A DNA stretch of 5,773 nt from Methanocorpusculum sp. (GCA_029987395.1 DALTVX010000052.1:1-5773), one strand, 5' to 3'; shown: positions 1 through 5,572, numbered from the stretch's first letter. Translations and numbers: made by a program. Notes: a model not told the origin generated them from the letters alone.

Positions 1-135
1 AAACGTCGTCATCGTGTGATAGCATAGAGCCTTGGTAGATTAAAAAGAATGGCGGGTGGAGGATTAAGAGATTTTGAAGTATGTCCAATCGAAACTCCAA
101 TTCGTTGGACAGAATATTTTTAGATTGACAAATCC
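1..135. other. Left edge, no assignable gene
   Basis: I see no convincing gene. On the plus strand, frame 1 has a TAG at 25-27 and then stays open to a TAG at 121-123. Its only ATG (49-51) gives a 24-residue peptide beginning MAGGGLRDFEVCPIETP that I do not recognise. It could be the decayed tail of a gene lying to the left. A hairpin lies at 83-110: GTCCAA (83-88) pairs with TTGGAC (105-110), and after a bulged T the CGAA at 90-93 pairs with TTCG at 101-104, leaving a 7-nt loop. The T-rich run AGAATATTTTTAG follows, so this may be a transcription terminator for a gene entering from the left. Confidence 0.35.
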
Positions 136-330
136 GTTTTTTGGTTGTACTTTGGTTTCGTGTATGGGATTCTTTGAGTGGTACAATCCATCACACGAAA
201 TGCACGAAATAAAACACGAAAACACGAAAAAGAGAAGATTGGTTATTAGGCGGATGCAAATCGTATCCTCCCCCGTCCCCCACACCAAATCCACGAAAAT
301 CAACGAAATTCACGAAAAGGGGGACAGGGG
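136..330 (+). repeat. Left arm of long inverted repeat flanking GxxExxY gene
   Basis: Reverse complement partner of 856-1055. The core 189-285 matches 901-997 over 97 bp with no mismatch by eye. The inner part 294-330 matches 856-892 with one mismatch. The outer part (136-188 against 998-1055) is recognisable but diverged. The arm carries heptamers of the CACGAAA type starting at 194, 203, 215, 223, 292 and 311, plus a variant near 302, spaced 8 to 12 bp within each cluster. A G-rich block (GGGGGACAGGGG) closes its inner edge, just downstream of the GxxExxY stop codon. Apparent reading frames across this arm are rich in repeat-derived residues and are not genes. Confidence 0.9.
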
Positions 331-349
331 CGGAGGAAAGGATTTTCCT

Positions 350-772
350 TCACTCAAAATAATATGGTGGTTCCTCTTCCTCCACTGAAGGAACAGATGC
401 TCCTTTCCGCACGACCCTTTGGACGTACACTTTTGGGTATGTACCAAAATAGACTAAGATCCCCAAATCGTATCCTCCGATATTGAGATAGTTTATCACC
501 TGTTTTTGTTCTTCCTCTGTGGTATTCTCCCGTGACTTCAGCTCAACAATGATTCGATCATAACAGACAAAATCCGGGGTATAATATCCGATATCCTGAC
601 CTTTGTATACTACCGGGATACGTTTTTGCGGGACAAACGGCATATTTCTCAGGTTAAATTCATGCTCCAGAGCTTTCTGATAAAATGATTCGATGAACGT
701 GTTTCCTAGGGTTTTGTACACTTCAAAAATAGCACCGAAGATTGCATAGGATTCGTCTTTGTAATAGAGCAT
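350..772 (-). CDS. GxxExxY family protein, PD-(D/E)XK nuclease-like
   Basis: A 140-residue protein, close to the usual length of about 120-140 for the GxxExxY family (PDDEXK_3-like). The N-terminal helix (residues about 8-22, AIFGAIFEVYKTLG) leads into the family signature, read here as TFIESFY, so Glu and Tyr are kept while the first Gly is Thr. The central part ends in GYYTPDFVCYDRIIVELKS, whose Asp followed by E-L-K matches a PD-(D/E)XK active site. The tail (YLNIGGYDLGILVYFG, then an acidic EEEEPPYYFE end) is also family-like. Biological function of the family is not established to my knowledge; nuclease activity is inferred from the fold. The gene stands alone, with both arms of a long inverted repeat just outside it. 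No Shine-Dalgarno sequence is visible before the ATG; an A/T-rich GATAAAATAAAAGAT precedes it. A 6-bp hairpin (334-349) directly follows the stop codon. Confidence 0.88.
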   Translation of the reverse strand: MLYYKDESYAIFGAIFEVYKTLGNTFIESFYQKALEHEFNLRNMPFVPQKRIPVVYKGQDIGYYTPDFVCYDRIIVELKSRENTTEEEQKQVINYLNIGGYDLGILVYFGTYPKVYVQRVVRKGASVPSVEEEEPPYYFE

Positions 773-855
773 TATCTTTTATTTTATCAGCCTATCCTAA
801 TAAAAATCACCCCGCTGATGCAGGTCGAAATATTACCCCATATCTCAATCTTTCA

Positions 856-1055
856 CCCCTGTCCCCCTTTTCGTGTATTTCGTTGATTTTCGATAGTTTC
901 GTGTGGGGGACGGGGGAGGATACGATTTGCATCCGCCTAATAACCAATCTTCTCTTTTTCGTGTTTTCGTGTTTTATTTCGTGCATTTCGTGTGATGAAT
1001 GCGCCCATCAAAAAGAACCCATTACACGAAACCGAAGTACATCCAAGAAAAGAAC
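856..1055 (-). repeat. Right arm of long inverted repeat flanking GxxExxY gene
   Basis: Inverted copy of 136-330. The 97-bp core at 901-997 is an exact reverse complement of 189-285; 856-892 pairs with 294-330. On the plus strand it reads as repeated TTTCGTG units. The arm lies upstream of the GxxExxY start codon, so any transcript starting outside it and running through the gene could fold into a very long stem with the gene in a loop of about 615 nt. The gap 773-855 between gene and arm has no other feature than A/T-rich promoter-like sequence. Confidence 0.9.
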
Positions 1056-1194
1056 TACAGAAGAAAAATCAGGGCGGAATTATTTTTGGAAATTCCTGAT
1101 TGTACATATTATTGTGTGTATCGATCTAAAAATGTTGATATTTCATAATTACCAGAAATCTTGAGTTGCATAATGCTACCCATTACTTGTATTA
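1056..1194. other. A/T-rich spacer without recognisable gene
   Basis: No coding frame with family resemblance on either strand. The only structure seen is a short imperfect hairpin, AATCAGG (1067-1073) with CCTGATT (1095-1101), without a following T-tract. I assign no function. Confidence 0.4.
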
Positions 1195-1210
1195 AACATA
1201 TTTTTATAAA
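1195..1210 (+). promoter_or_regulatory. Archaeal TATA box for the 42-aa ORF
   Basis: TTTATAAA at 1203-1210, preceded by purine-rich AAACATA as a possible BRE. A start site about 25 bp downstream falls at about 1232, which is the A of the ATG of the short reading frame, suggesting a leaderless transcript. Based on position and consensus only. Confidence 0.5.
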
Positions 1211-1231
1211 TGATTAAAGTAGATTACTGGG

Positions 1232-1360
1232 ATGGGCATTTGGTTGAAATATCTTATTATACTTGGCGTAATTGTTATCTTAGTGATTATAGTGTTGATG
1301 GCAGTTTTTCCGTCTGATTTTGGTAGTAATCTAATGCATACTCTTTCGATTTATAAATAG
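1232..1360 (+). CDS. Possible 42-aa single-pass membrane miniprotein
   Basis: ATG at 1232, TAG at 1358-1360, giving 42 residues. The N-terminus is MGIWLK, followed by one hydrophobic segment (residues about 7-26, YLIILGVIVILVIIVLMAVF) and a short polar tail (PSDFGSNLMHTLSIYK). A Lys before the segment and one acidic residue after it would favour an N-in orientation. I do not recognise a family and cannot name a function. Support comes from the membrane-segment composition, the well-placed TATA box and the T-tracts downstream. There is no Shine-Dalgarno sequence, consistent with a leaderless message. It could still be a chance frame in A/T-rich DNA, in which hydrophobic codons are frequent. 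Confidence 0.45.
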   Translation: MGIWLKYLIILGVIVILVIIVLMAVFPSDFGSNLMHTLSIYK

Positions 1361-1384
1361 AGTTAATTATACAAAACACACCTA

Positions 1385-1418
1385 TTTTTTAACGTTTGCG
1401 CATTAAGTAGATTTTTTT
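1385..1418 (+). terminator. T-tracts, possible archaeal terminator
   Basis: A run of six T (1385-1390) and a run of seven T (1412-1418) lie 25-58 bp after the short ORF and before the DUF126 promoter. Archaeal RNA polymerase can terminate at T-tracts without a hairpin. No stem is evident. Confidence 0.35.
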
Positions 1419-1473
1419 GGAGTTTCTGTGCCTCCCTCAAGGCGTAGATGTAAGAAGCAGGGTATAGGCTTAG

Positions 1474-1487
1474 TAAAAGTTTAAAAT
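1474..1487 (+). promoter_or_regulatory. Probable TATA box/BRE of DUF126-radical SAM operon
   Basis: AAAAG followed by TTTAAAAT, centred near 1483, about 27 bp before the ATG at 1511. This puts transcription start at or within a few bases of the start codon. No Shine-Dalgarno sequence precedes 1511, which fits a leaderless mRNA. An ATG at 1486 is out of frame and is not the start. Confidence 0.5.
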
Positions 1488-1510
1488 GTCCTCTCTCATA
1501 GTATTAACCA

Positions 1511-1897
1511 ATGATAATACAGGGACGAAGCATTGCAAAAGGGACTGGGACCGGTCCACTTCTGATAACTGACACACCGATCTCTTTTCTTGGAGGTATC
1601 GATCCAAAGACCGGCATCATCATCGACCCGTCTCACCCGCTTGCAGGTCAATCGGTCACCGGCAAAGTCCTCGTCTTCCCATATGGAAAAGGCTCGACCG
1701 TTGGCTCCTACACCTTATACGCTCTCGTGAAAAATAATGTGGGCCCTGCCGCGATCATCAATACCGAGTGTGAAACCATCATCGCGACCGGAGCGATCAT
1801 AGCAGAGATCCCGACCGTTGACCGCCTCAAAGGAGATCTTCCAACAGAGGGCGTGGTCACCGTTGACGGGACCCTTGGAACAGTAACTCTGGAATAA
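1511..1897 (+). CDS. DUF126/AcnX swivel subunit, probable phosphomevalonate dehydratase small subunit
   Basis: A 128-residue protein of the DUF126 family, the aconitase-X swivel domain, at full family length. Visible hallmarks are the start IIQGRSIAKGTGTGPLL, SFLGGIDPKTG (residues 25-35), the Asp-rich HPL turn near 40-45, the conserved GSTVGSYTLY (61-70) with the swivel serines, GPAAII (78-83) and the closing IPTVD (100-104). In archaea this small subunit pairs with a DUF521 large subunit to dehydrate (R)-5-phosphomevalonate to trans-anhydromevalonate 5-phosphate in the modified mevalonate pathway to isoprenoids; the large subunit carries the Fe-S cluster. That role is known for the family and inferred here. 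The large subunit is not in this window. The stop TAA shares its last A with the ATG of the radical SAM gene (TAATG), implying translational coupling. Confidence 0.9.
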   Translation: MIIQGRSIAKGTGTGPLLITDTPISFLGGIDPKTGIIIDPSHPLAGQSVTGKVLVFPYGKGSTVGSYTLYALVKNNVGPAAIINTECETIIATGAIIAEIPTVDRLKGDLPTEGVVTVDGTLGTVTLE

Positions 1898-2994
1898 TGC
1901 GGGTCACCTGGCGTTTCATCGCTGCGGCACGAAACTCCTATGCGGCTCTGTATGCCGCCTGTCAACAGTACGGATATGATCTCGAGGAGGTCGACTCGCC
2001 TTCGAACGAAGATGTCATCTGTTATAGTCTGAACAGTCTGGACTATTCCCAGTATGTCGCCGAGATCGCATCGTCCGAGCAGATCACCATAGTCGGCGGT
2101 CCACATCCGTCCGCATGCTGGCATGAGGTCAGCAAGATTGCGGATTATGTTGTGGTCGGTGAAGGAGAACGAACGCTCCCACGACTTCTTGCGGCTCTTG
2201 AAAACGGTGATGACGGGTCGAGGATCCCTGGCGTTGCTACTCACGGGTCGGGTCTCGTTCCTATCGACCACTCGGTACGACTTGATGCATTCCCCTCTTT
2301 TTCCCGAATAAAAGGCTACATCGAATTATCTCGCGGCTGCCCGTTCTCCTGTGCCTATTGCCAGACTCCCTGTCTGCATGGAAAACGGATGCGTCACCGA
2401 TCCCGTGATTCGATCATGATGCTGGCAGAAAAACACCAGGATGTCAGATTCGTCACGCCAAACGCCTTTGCCTACGGTTCAGCTGACGGCCGCACCCCTG
2501 ATGTGGCGAAACTTGAACGGCTCCTTTCCTCAATGCCGAAAAATAAAGTTTACTTTGGGACGTTCCCTTCTGAGGTCAGACCTGAGTTCGTTATCCAAGA
2601 GACCGCCGAGCTGGTGACCGAGTTTTGTTCCAACACCAAACTCCATTTCGGAGCGCAGTCAGGCTCGGATGCTGTTTTGAAAAAAATGCGCCGTGGGCAT
2701 ACGGTCGCGGATGTTTTCTCTGCACTTGAGATCTGTAAAAAAGTTGGGTTGACCCCGGTCGTTGATGTGATCTTCGGCTTTCCGTTCGCAAACGACGAGG
2801 ATGAGCAGGCGACCCTCTCACTCGTTCGTGAGGTGACCCGCTATGGGACCGCACACGTCCATTATCTGACGCCTCTTCCCGGTACCCCGCTCGAAGGGGC
2901 TGTTCCCAGAGATATTTTACCAGAGGTCGACAAGAAACTTGGTGAGCTCGCGTTGAATGGGCGGGTCACCGGATACTGGCACGATAAATTTTGA
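1897..2994 (+). CDS. B12-binding domain/radical SAM protein, MJ_1487-like
   Basis: A 365-residue protein. Residues about 1-125 form a short B12-binding-like Rossmann domain: alternating strands, IVGGPHPSA (65-73), and VVVGEGERTLPRLL (85-98), all typical of cobalamin-domain radical SAM proteins. The histidine-ligand DxHxxG motif is absent, as in many of this class. Residues about 140-365 are the radical SAM barrel, with ELSRGCPFSCAYC placing the cluster cysteines at C148, C152 and C155 (CxxxCxxC). Later blocks are FGAQSGSD (251-258), FGFPFANDEDE (293-303) and LTPLPGTPLEGA (324-335). Resemblance is to the MJ_1487 family of methanogens, whose substrate is unknown to me; I assign no reaction. It overlaps the DUF126 gene by one base, so it is co-translated with it, but a link to isoprenoid synthesis is only suggested by that. 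The start is fixed by the TAATG overlap. No clear terminator follows. Confidence 0.88.
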   Translation: MRVTWRFIAAARNSYAALYAACQQYGYDLEEVDSPSNEDVICYSLNSLDYSQYVAEIASSEQITIVGGPHPSACWHEVSKIADYVVVGEGERTLPRLLAALENGDDGSRIPGVATHGSGLVPIDHSVRLDAFPSFSRIKGYIELSRGCPFSCAYCQTPCLHGKRMRHRSRDSIMMLAEKHQDVRFVTPNAFAYGSADGRTPDVAKLERLLSSMPKNKVYFGTFPSEVRPEFVIQETAELVTEFCSNTKLHFGAQSGSDAVLKKMRRGHTVADVFSALEICKKVGLTPVVDVIFGFPFANDEDEQATLSLVREVTRYGTAHVHYLTPLPGTPLEGAVPRDILPEVDKKLGELALNGRVTGYWHDKF

Positions 2995-3048
2995 TATGCT
3001 GTTTTCGTTGTTGTAAACCCAAGCAGAATGCTGAGGTAATTATGGGAT

Positions 3049-3080
3049 GTACGTCGTTTTCGTGTACGGGATATCTTTAG
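3049..3080 (+). repeat. Element edge block shared with GxxExxY left arm
   Basis: Reads GTACGTCGTTTTCGTGTACG and onward to TCTTTAG. It aligns with 147-178 (GTACTTTGGTTTCGTGTATG and onward to CTTTGAG), with roughly four fifths of bases the same by eye. In both places it sits just outside the heptamer array, so it marks the same edge of two related elements. Confidence 0.6.
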
Positions 3081-3084
3081 ACAC

Positions 3085-3259
3085 ATGAGAAAGCCCACCG
3101 CGAATAATCGCGAATCTCCGCGAATCGCATTTTCCTTACGCTGTCTTCTTGTCCTCGTCGTTTCACTCCTCGGCCGCGTTCCTACGCTTCGCCTCATCGG
3201 CTCCGCGTGGCCGGACCGCCAGCGCGGAAAATGCTGGAAAACCCGCGTCGCGGGTTTTC
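3085..3259 (+). repeat. Left arm of gene-less long inverted repeat
   Basis: Pairs with 3316-3476. Block 3085-3135 matches the reverse complement of 3425-3476 with about three differences and contains CGCGAAT at 3099, 3109 and 3119, an exact 10-bp period. Block 3171-3259 matches 3316-3404 at roughly 85-90% by eye. The stretch between them (3136-3170) is diverged and differs in length from its partner. The inner end is itself a perfect hairpin: GAAAACCCGCG (3237-3247), one T, CGCGGGTTTTC (3249-3259). GC-rich, unlike the A/T-rich loop that follows. Frames open across it are by-products of the repeat. Confidence 0.85.
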
Positions 3260-3315
3260 TCCTAAGAAAATACTGATCTGTTTTTTGTTATTGTAAGGGT
3301 TAGAGATTTTTTATT
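3260..3315. other. A/T-rich loop of the inverted repeat
   Basis: A 56-bp spacer between the arms, with T6 tracts at 3281-3286 and 3307-3312 and no coding capacity. CTGTTTTTTGTTATTGTAA (3278-3296) resembles CTGTTTTCGTTGTTGTAA (2999-3016), a weak direct repeat just outside the element. The T-tract at 3281 follows the hairpin 3237-3259 closely enough that it may also act as a terminator for the radical SAM operon. Confidence 0.5.
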
Positions 3316-3476
3316 GAAAATCCGCGACGCGGGTTTTCCAGCATTTTTCGTTCCGCCGTCCCGACCACGCGGAGCCGATGAGGCGTAGCGTAGGGACGCG
3401 ACCGAAGGTCAAGAGGGCGGAACTGGAAAAATACGATTCGCGGAGATTCGCGATTATTCGCGGTGGGCTATCTCAT
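3316..3476 (-). repeat. Right arm of gene-less long inverted repeat
   Basis: Inverted partner of 3085-3259. ATTCGCG occurs at 3436, 3446 and 3456, again with a 10-bp period. The inner end is a near-perfect hairpin (3316-3338) with one G/T mismatch at 3321. The middle (3405-3424) is shorter than its counterpart on the left, so one arm gained or lost about 15 bp. Confidence 0.85.
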
Positions 3477-3523
3477 ACTTCCACACCCAACCTTACCCCT
3501 CCCGAATCTCACTCTCATCCGCC

Positions 3524-3554
3524 AAATCCTTCCGCCCCTGTCCCCCCTTTTCGT
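3524..3554 (-). repeat. Second block shared with the GxxExxY unit
   Basis: AAATCCTTCCGCCCCTGTCC, then CCCCTTTTCGT, aligns with the reverse complement of 311-345, the segment immediately downstream of the GxxExxY stop codon, apart from a short gap and one extra C. It could be the surviving 3' edge of an element that once carried a GxxExxY gene on the plus strand here. The neighbouring bases 3477-3523 and 3555-3597 hold nothing else I can name. Confidence 0.6.
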
Positions 3555-3597
3555 ATTAATACAAATTTGATTCGCCCAAACACCGCATAATTCCTAT

Positions 3598-3605
3598 AAA
3601 AAAAA
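3598..3605 (-). terminator. T8 terminator of pth2-truD operon
   Basis: On the minus strand a run of eight T lies about 12 nt after the truD stop codon. This fits T-tract termination in archaea; no stem-loop is needed or seen. Confidence 0.55.
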
Positions 3606-3616
3606 GTATTTTGTCT

Positions 3617-4885
3617 TCAGACCATCTTTTCTGGTGCGGCCTGCATAAATTCCCGTGCGACCGTCGTTGCATAATGCCCAGGCGGCAGAACAAAGTTCAG
3701 CTCAACACTGTTTTCATTGACCGATGTCTGAACTGCGGCGGAAAGAGAGATCCTTCTGTGTGCTCCGTCGAAGTTGGTCTTTACAAACTCTGCGGCATCG
3801 GCAAAGCTCTGCATCGAGATGTTGTCCTGCTCCATTTGAGCAAACATTATCTCTTCTAATGGGCCGGGGGCGACGGGGAGCGTTTTGCCCGGCATCCATG
3901 CGACGACGAAGCATCGTTCGCGTTTCATGTGCTGGCGTGCCGTTGTGATATTTTTCTCTGTAGCGGTGTCGACACGTTCGTTTGCGAAGACGAGGTGTTC
4001 ACCGATCCGCGGCTCGTTCAAGGGCATGTTCTCTTCGCACCGTTTTGATACGGCGATGTTGAAGAGCCAGGACTGATAGGCGGAGACGAACATGGAGAGG
4101 AGCTTTGGGGGCATTGCCTGCAAAGCTGCTCCGTGATCGCCCGGTTTTCCCATCAGAGAGTTGAGCATGATCCGTTCGTAGGAGAGCCAGTTTGGCAGTT
4201 CATAGAGTGCGGTCTTTGCGTCGCCGGTTTCTGCGAATGCTTTTCTCGCATTCTGGACCTGTTCGGATTCATGCGGGAAGCAGCCGCCAACGTAAAGATC
4301 GACGGCTTCTTTGAACTCGTTTCTAAGAATGTGGTACCCCATTTTGTGGGTGACGGGTTTGAGTGCACCGAATCTCTGGAGCCCGTAGTAGTTGGGGATT
4401 CCGCTTTTGATCTCGGCTGAGATGGCGGTGGTGATCTCTTTGAGATTTGTTGGTTCGCAGTCTCGGAGGGTGATCTTGAATGTGTTGCCGAGAAGGTTGC
4501 CGAGTCCAAGTGAGAACTGGTGGGTCCCTATTGGTTCAATGATCATGTCCTTTATGGCGAGATTTTCGATGGCCTCGGTCGGGACATTGTAGAGTGAGAT
4601 GTATTGTGAGGTGACCGCGTTTTTATCTTTGGTGCCTGCCCATCCGATGCGTTTTTGGCTGATCCGTAGACGGCTGGTTATCTCATGCATTGCGTGCTGG
4701 TGTTCCCAGGAACGTTTGGTGAGTTTGCAGATGGTGAATGGCCCGGTGTTGGTGAAGGCGATGGGCTGTTCTTCGACGACGAAGTCTTCGGGTGAGGCTC
4801 GAAGGCGGCCGCCGATCCCTGGCTCGTTGGTGGCGTAGTACCGCATGCCGAGGTCGATCTCGAGTGGGTGGGTGGATGGTTTCAT
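3617..4885 (-). CDS. truD: tRNA pseudouridine(13) synthase TruD
   Basis: A 422-residue protein at the usual length of archaeal TruD/Pus7-family enzymes, which isomerise a uridine to pseudouridine in tRNA (position 13 in bacteria; archaeal and eukaryotic members may have wider targets). Family blocks are in order: SPEDFVVEE (31-39), the catalytic motif GWAGTKDKNAVTSQ (81-94) with the nucleophile Asp at residue 87, NYYGLQRFG (165-173) and the C-terminal LPPGHYATTVAREF (400-413). The segment between about 175 and 345, with PNWLSYERIMLNSL and SAYQSWLFN, is the TruD insertion domain. The ATG lies one base after the pth2 stop codon; no Shine-Dalgarno sequence is seen upstream (the region is pyrimidine-rich), so re-initiation after pth2 is likely. 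Intact, no missing key residue seen. Confidence 0.96.
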   Translation of the reverse strand: MKPSTHPLEIDLGMRYYATNEPGIGGRLRASPEDFVVEEQPIAFTNTGPFTICKLTKRSWEHQHAMHEITSRLRISQKRIGWAGTKDKNAVTSQYISLYNVPTEAIENLAIKDMIIEPIGTHQFSLGLGNLLGNTFKITLRDCEPTNLKEITTAISAEIKSGIPNYYGLQRFGALKPVTHKMGYHILRNEFKEAVDLYVGGCFPHESEQVQNARKAFAETGDAKTALYELPNWLSYERIMLNSLMGKPGDHGAALQAMPPKLLSMFVSAYQSWLFNIAVSKRCEENMPLNEPRIGEHLVFANERVDTATEKNITTARQHMKRERCFVVAWMPGKTLPVAPGPLEEIMFAQMEQDNISMQSFADAAEFVKTNFDGAHRRISLSAAVQTSVNENSVELNFVLPPGHYATTVAREFMQAAPEKMV

Positions 4886-4886
4886 G

Positions 4887-5252
4887 TTAAAGGAGGGGGA
4901 GGTGTCCGGTTATTTTATTGATGAGTTCAGCTTTTGCGGGCCCGATCCCAAGAGCAGTCACGGTGCCGGGAGGGATCTCGGTATATCCTGCGTCGATGAT
5001 GAGTGAGACAGGAACGCCCTGTATCTCTGCAACGACTTTGAGTTCATAGAGTACTTTCTCGCTTTGGGCTTTGAGGGCGACTTTTTTCTGACCTTCACGG
5101 AGCCATTCTTTTTTGTTTACAAGAGAGGCCTTTTCGTATGCGCCGATGGAGGCATGAGCGGCCTGGGCGCACATTTTTCCGCAGCTGAGCTTGAGGTCAC
5201 TTCTGAGGATGAGGCACTGTTTATATTTGAATTCTTCTTCTCCGCCTTTCAT
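4887..5252 (-). CDS. pth2: Peptidyl-tRNA hydrolase, Pth2 type
   Basis: A 121-residue protein of the archaeal/eukaryotic Pth2 family, which frees tRNA from peptidyl-tRNA dropped by the ribosome. Key blocks are YKQCLILRSDLKLSCGKMCA (10-29) running into QAAHAS (30-35), matching the family RxDLKMxxGKxxAQxxHA motif, and DAGYTEIPPGTVTALGIGP (87-105), the second active-site block. The central helical part (WLREGQKKVALKAQSE) and the LYELKVVAEIQGVP strand region also fit. Length equals the family norm plus about six acidic N-terminal residues (MKGGEEE). No alternative ATG lies nearby and no Shine-Dalgarno sequence is visible, so the exact start is a little uncertain. It is the first gene of a tight operon with truD, a sensible pairing of two tRNA-directed functions. 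Confidence 0.95.
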   Translation of the reverse strand: MKGGEEEFKYKQCLILRSDLKLSCGKMCAQAAHASIGAYEKASLVNKKEWLREGQKKVALKAQSEKVLYELKVVAEIQGVPVSLIIDAGYTEIPPGTVTALGIGPAKAELINKITGHLPLL

Positions 5253-5326
5253 TCGTGTGGTTATATTTGGTGGACAGGGGGATAAAGGAGTTGAATCCTA
5301 GTTGTAAAGGAGGTTGCCTAGGTGTA

Positions 5327-5340
5327 TCTTTATTATATTG
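5327..5340. promoter_or_regulatory. TATA-like element in divergent region
   Basis: CTTTATTATATTG is A/T-rich on both strands and lies between the divergent pth2 and antitoxin-like genes. On the plus strand it would start RNA near 5360, about 60 nt before the ATG at 5420; on the minus strand near 5310, about 58 nt before pth2. A second TATA-like site for pth2 (5262-5270) lies too close to its ATG to work with the annotated start. Confidence 0.3.
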
Positions 5341-5375
5341 TGATGAGGTCGAACGCCTGCCAAATGTTTATCTTC

Positions 5376-5405
5376 CGGTGTTACAATATGTTACGCGTAA
5401 CACCG
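5376..5405. promoter_or_regulatory. Palindromic candidate operator of antitoxin-like gene
   Basis: CGGTGTTAC (5376-5384) pairs with GTAACACCG (5397-5405) around a 12-bp spacer. Inside it, GTTACGCGTAAC (5390-5401) is a perfect 12-bp palindrome, so GTTAC occurs three times (two direct, one inverted). It ends 14 bp before the ATG at 5420 and covers the A/T-rich ACAATATG. This position and symmetry suit autoregulation by a dimeric antitoxin; that is inference. Confidence 0.5.
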
Positions 5406-5419
5406 AGGTATCAAGCAAT

Positions 5420-5572
5420 ATGGGTACATCTACTATTTCTATACCAAATGATCTGAAGGCTCAACTGAATAAAATGAAAATCCATCACCGGGAGACATAT
5501 GCAGATGTTATTGTACGTTTGATAACCTATGCAGAGAATGCTGAACCTTTGAGCGAGACGGAAATAGCTTAG
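5420..5572 (+). CDS. Antitoxin-like protein (DUF7557-like), truncated by TAG
   Basis: A 50-residue reading frame starting MGTSTISIPNDLKAQL. The pattern of a short beta strand (STISIP), then a helix (DLKAQLNKMKI), HHRETYADVIVRLI, resembles small archaeal antitoxins in which a K(I/M)HPRESYDEVIRRLI-like core is conserved. The start at 5420 is preferred over an in-frame ATG at 5255, because the upstream extension overlaps the operator palindrome and has no family resemblance. The frame ends at TAG (5570-5572) after ...SETEIA, well before the family's usual C-terminus, and the missing part follows in the same frame. The product as read is probably incomplete. A toxin partner would normally follow, and none is intact here. 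Confidence 0.6.
   Translation: MGTSTISIPNDLKAQLNKMKIHHRETYADVIVRLITYAENAEPLSETEIA

Noticed and set aside
64..303. Minus-strand frame across the left arm, with a twin on the plus strand at 742-1164
   Set aside because: Both translate the same repeat arm, giving the shared Phe/Ser/Cys/Ile-rich peptide that TTTCGTG repeats produce. Not genes.
194..317. CRISPR array formed by the CACGAAA units
   Set aside because: Units are only 7 bp, with 1-5 bp between them; far too short for repeats and spacers.
2591..3197. Minus-strand frames opposite the radical SAM gene and the repeat
   Set aside because: Arg/Ser-rich shadow frames of a well-supported gene or of the repeat.
2999..3296. Weak direct repeat 2999-3016 and 3278-3296 as a target duplication
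   Set aside because: The second copy lies inside the loop, not at the other edge of the element, and the match is imperfect.
3085..3590. Open frames starting at 3085 and 3378
   Set aside because: They are translations of the GC-rich inverted repeat, with no family resemblance and no start signals.
3714..4838. Several plus- and minus-strand frames inside truD
   Set aside because: Shadows of the TruD gene, which has all family motifs in one frame.
5255..5419. Longer N-terminus for the antitoxin-like gene from ATG 5255
   Set aside because: The extension lacks resemblance to the family, overlaps the palindromic operator, and would run antiparallel from the pth2 start.
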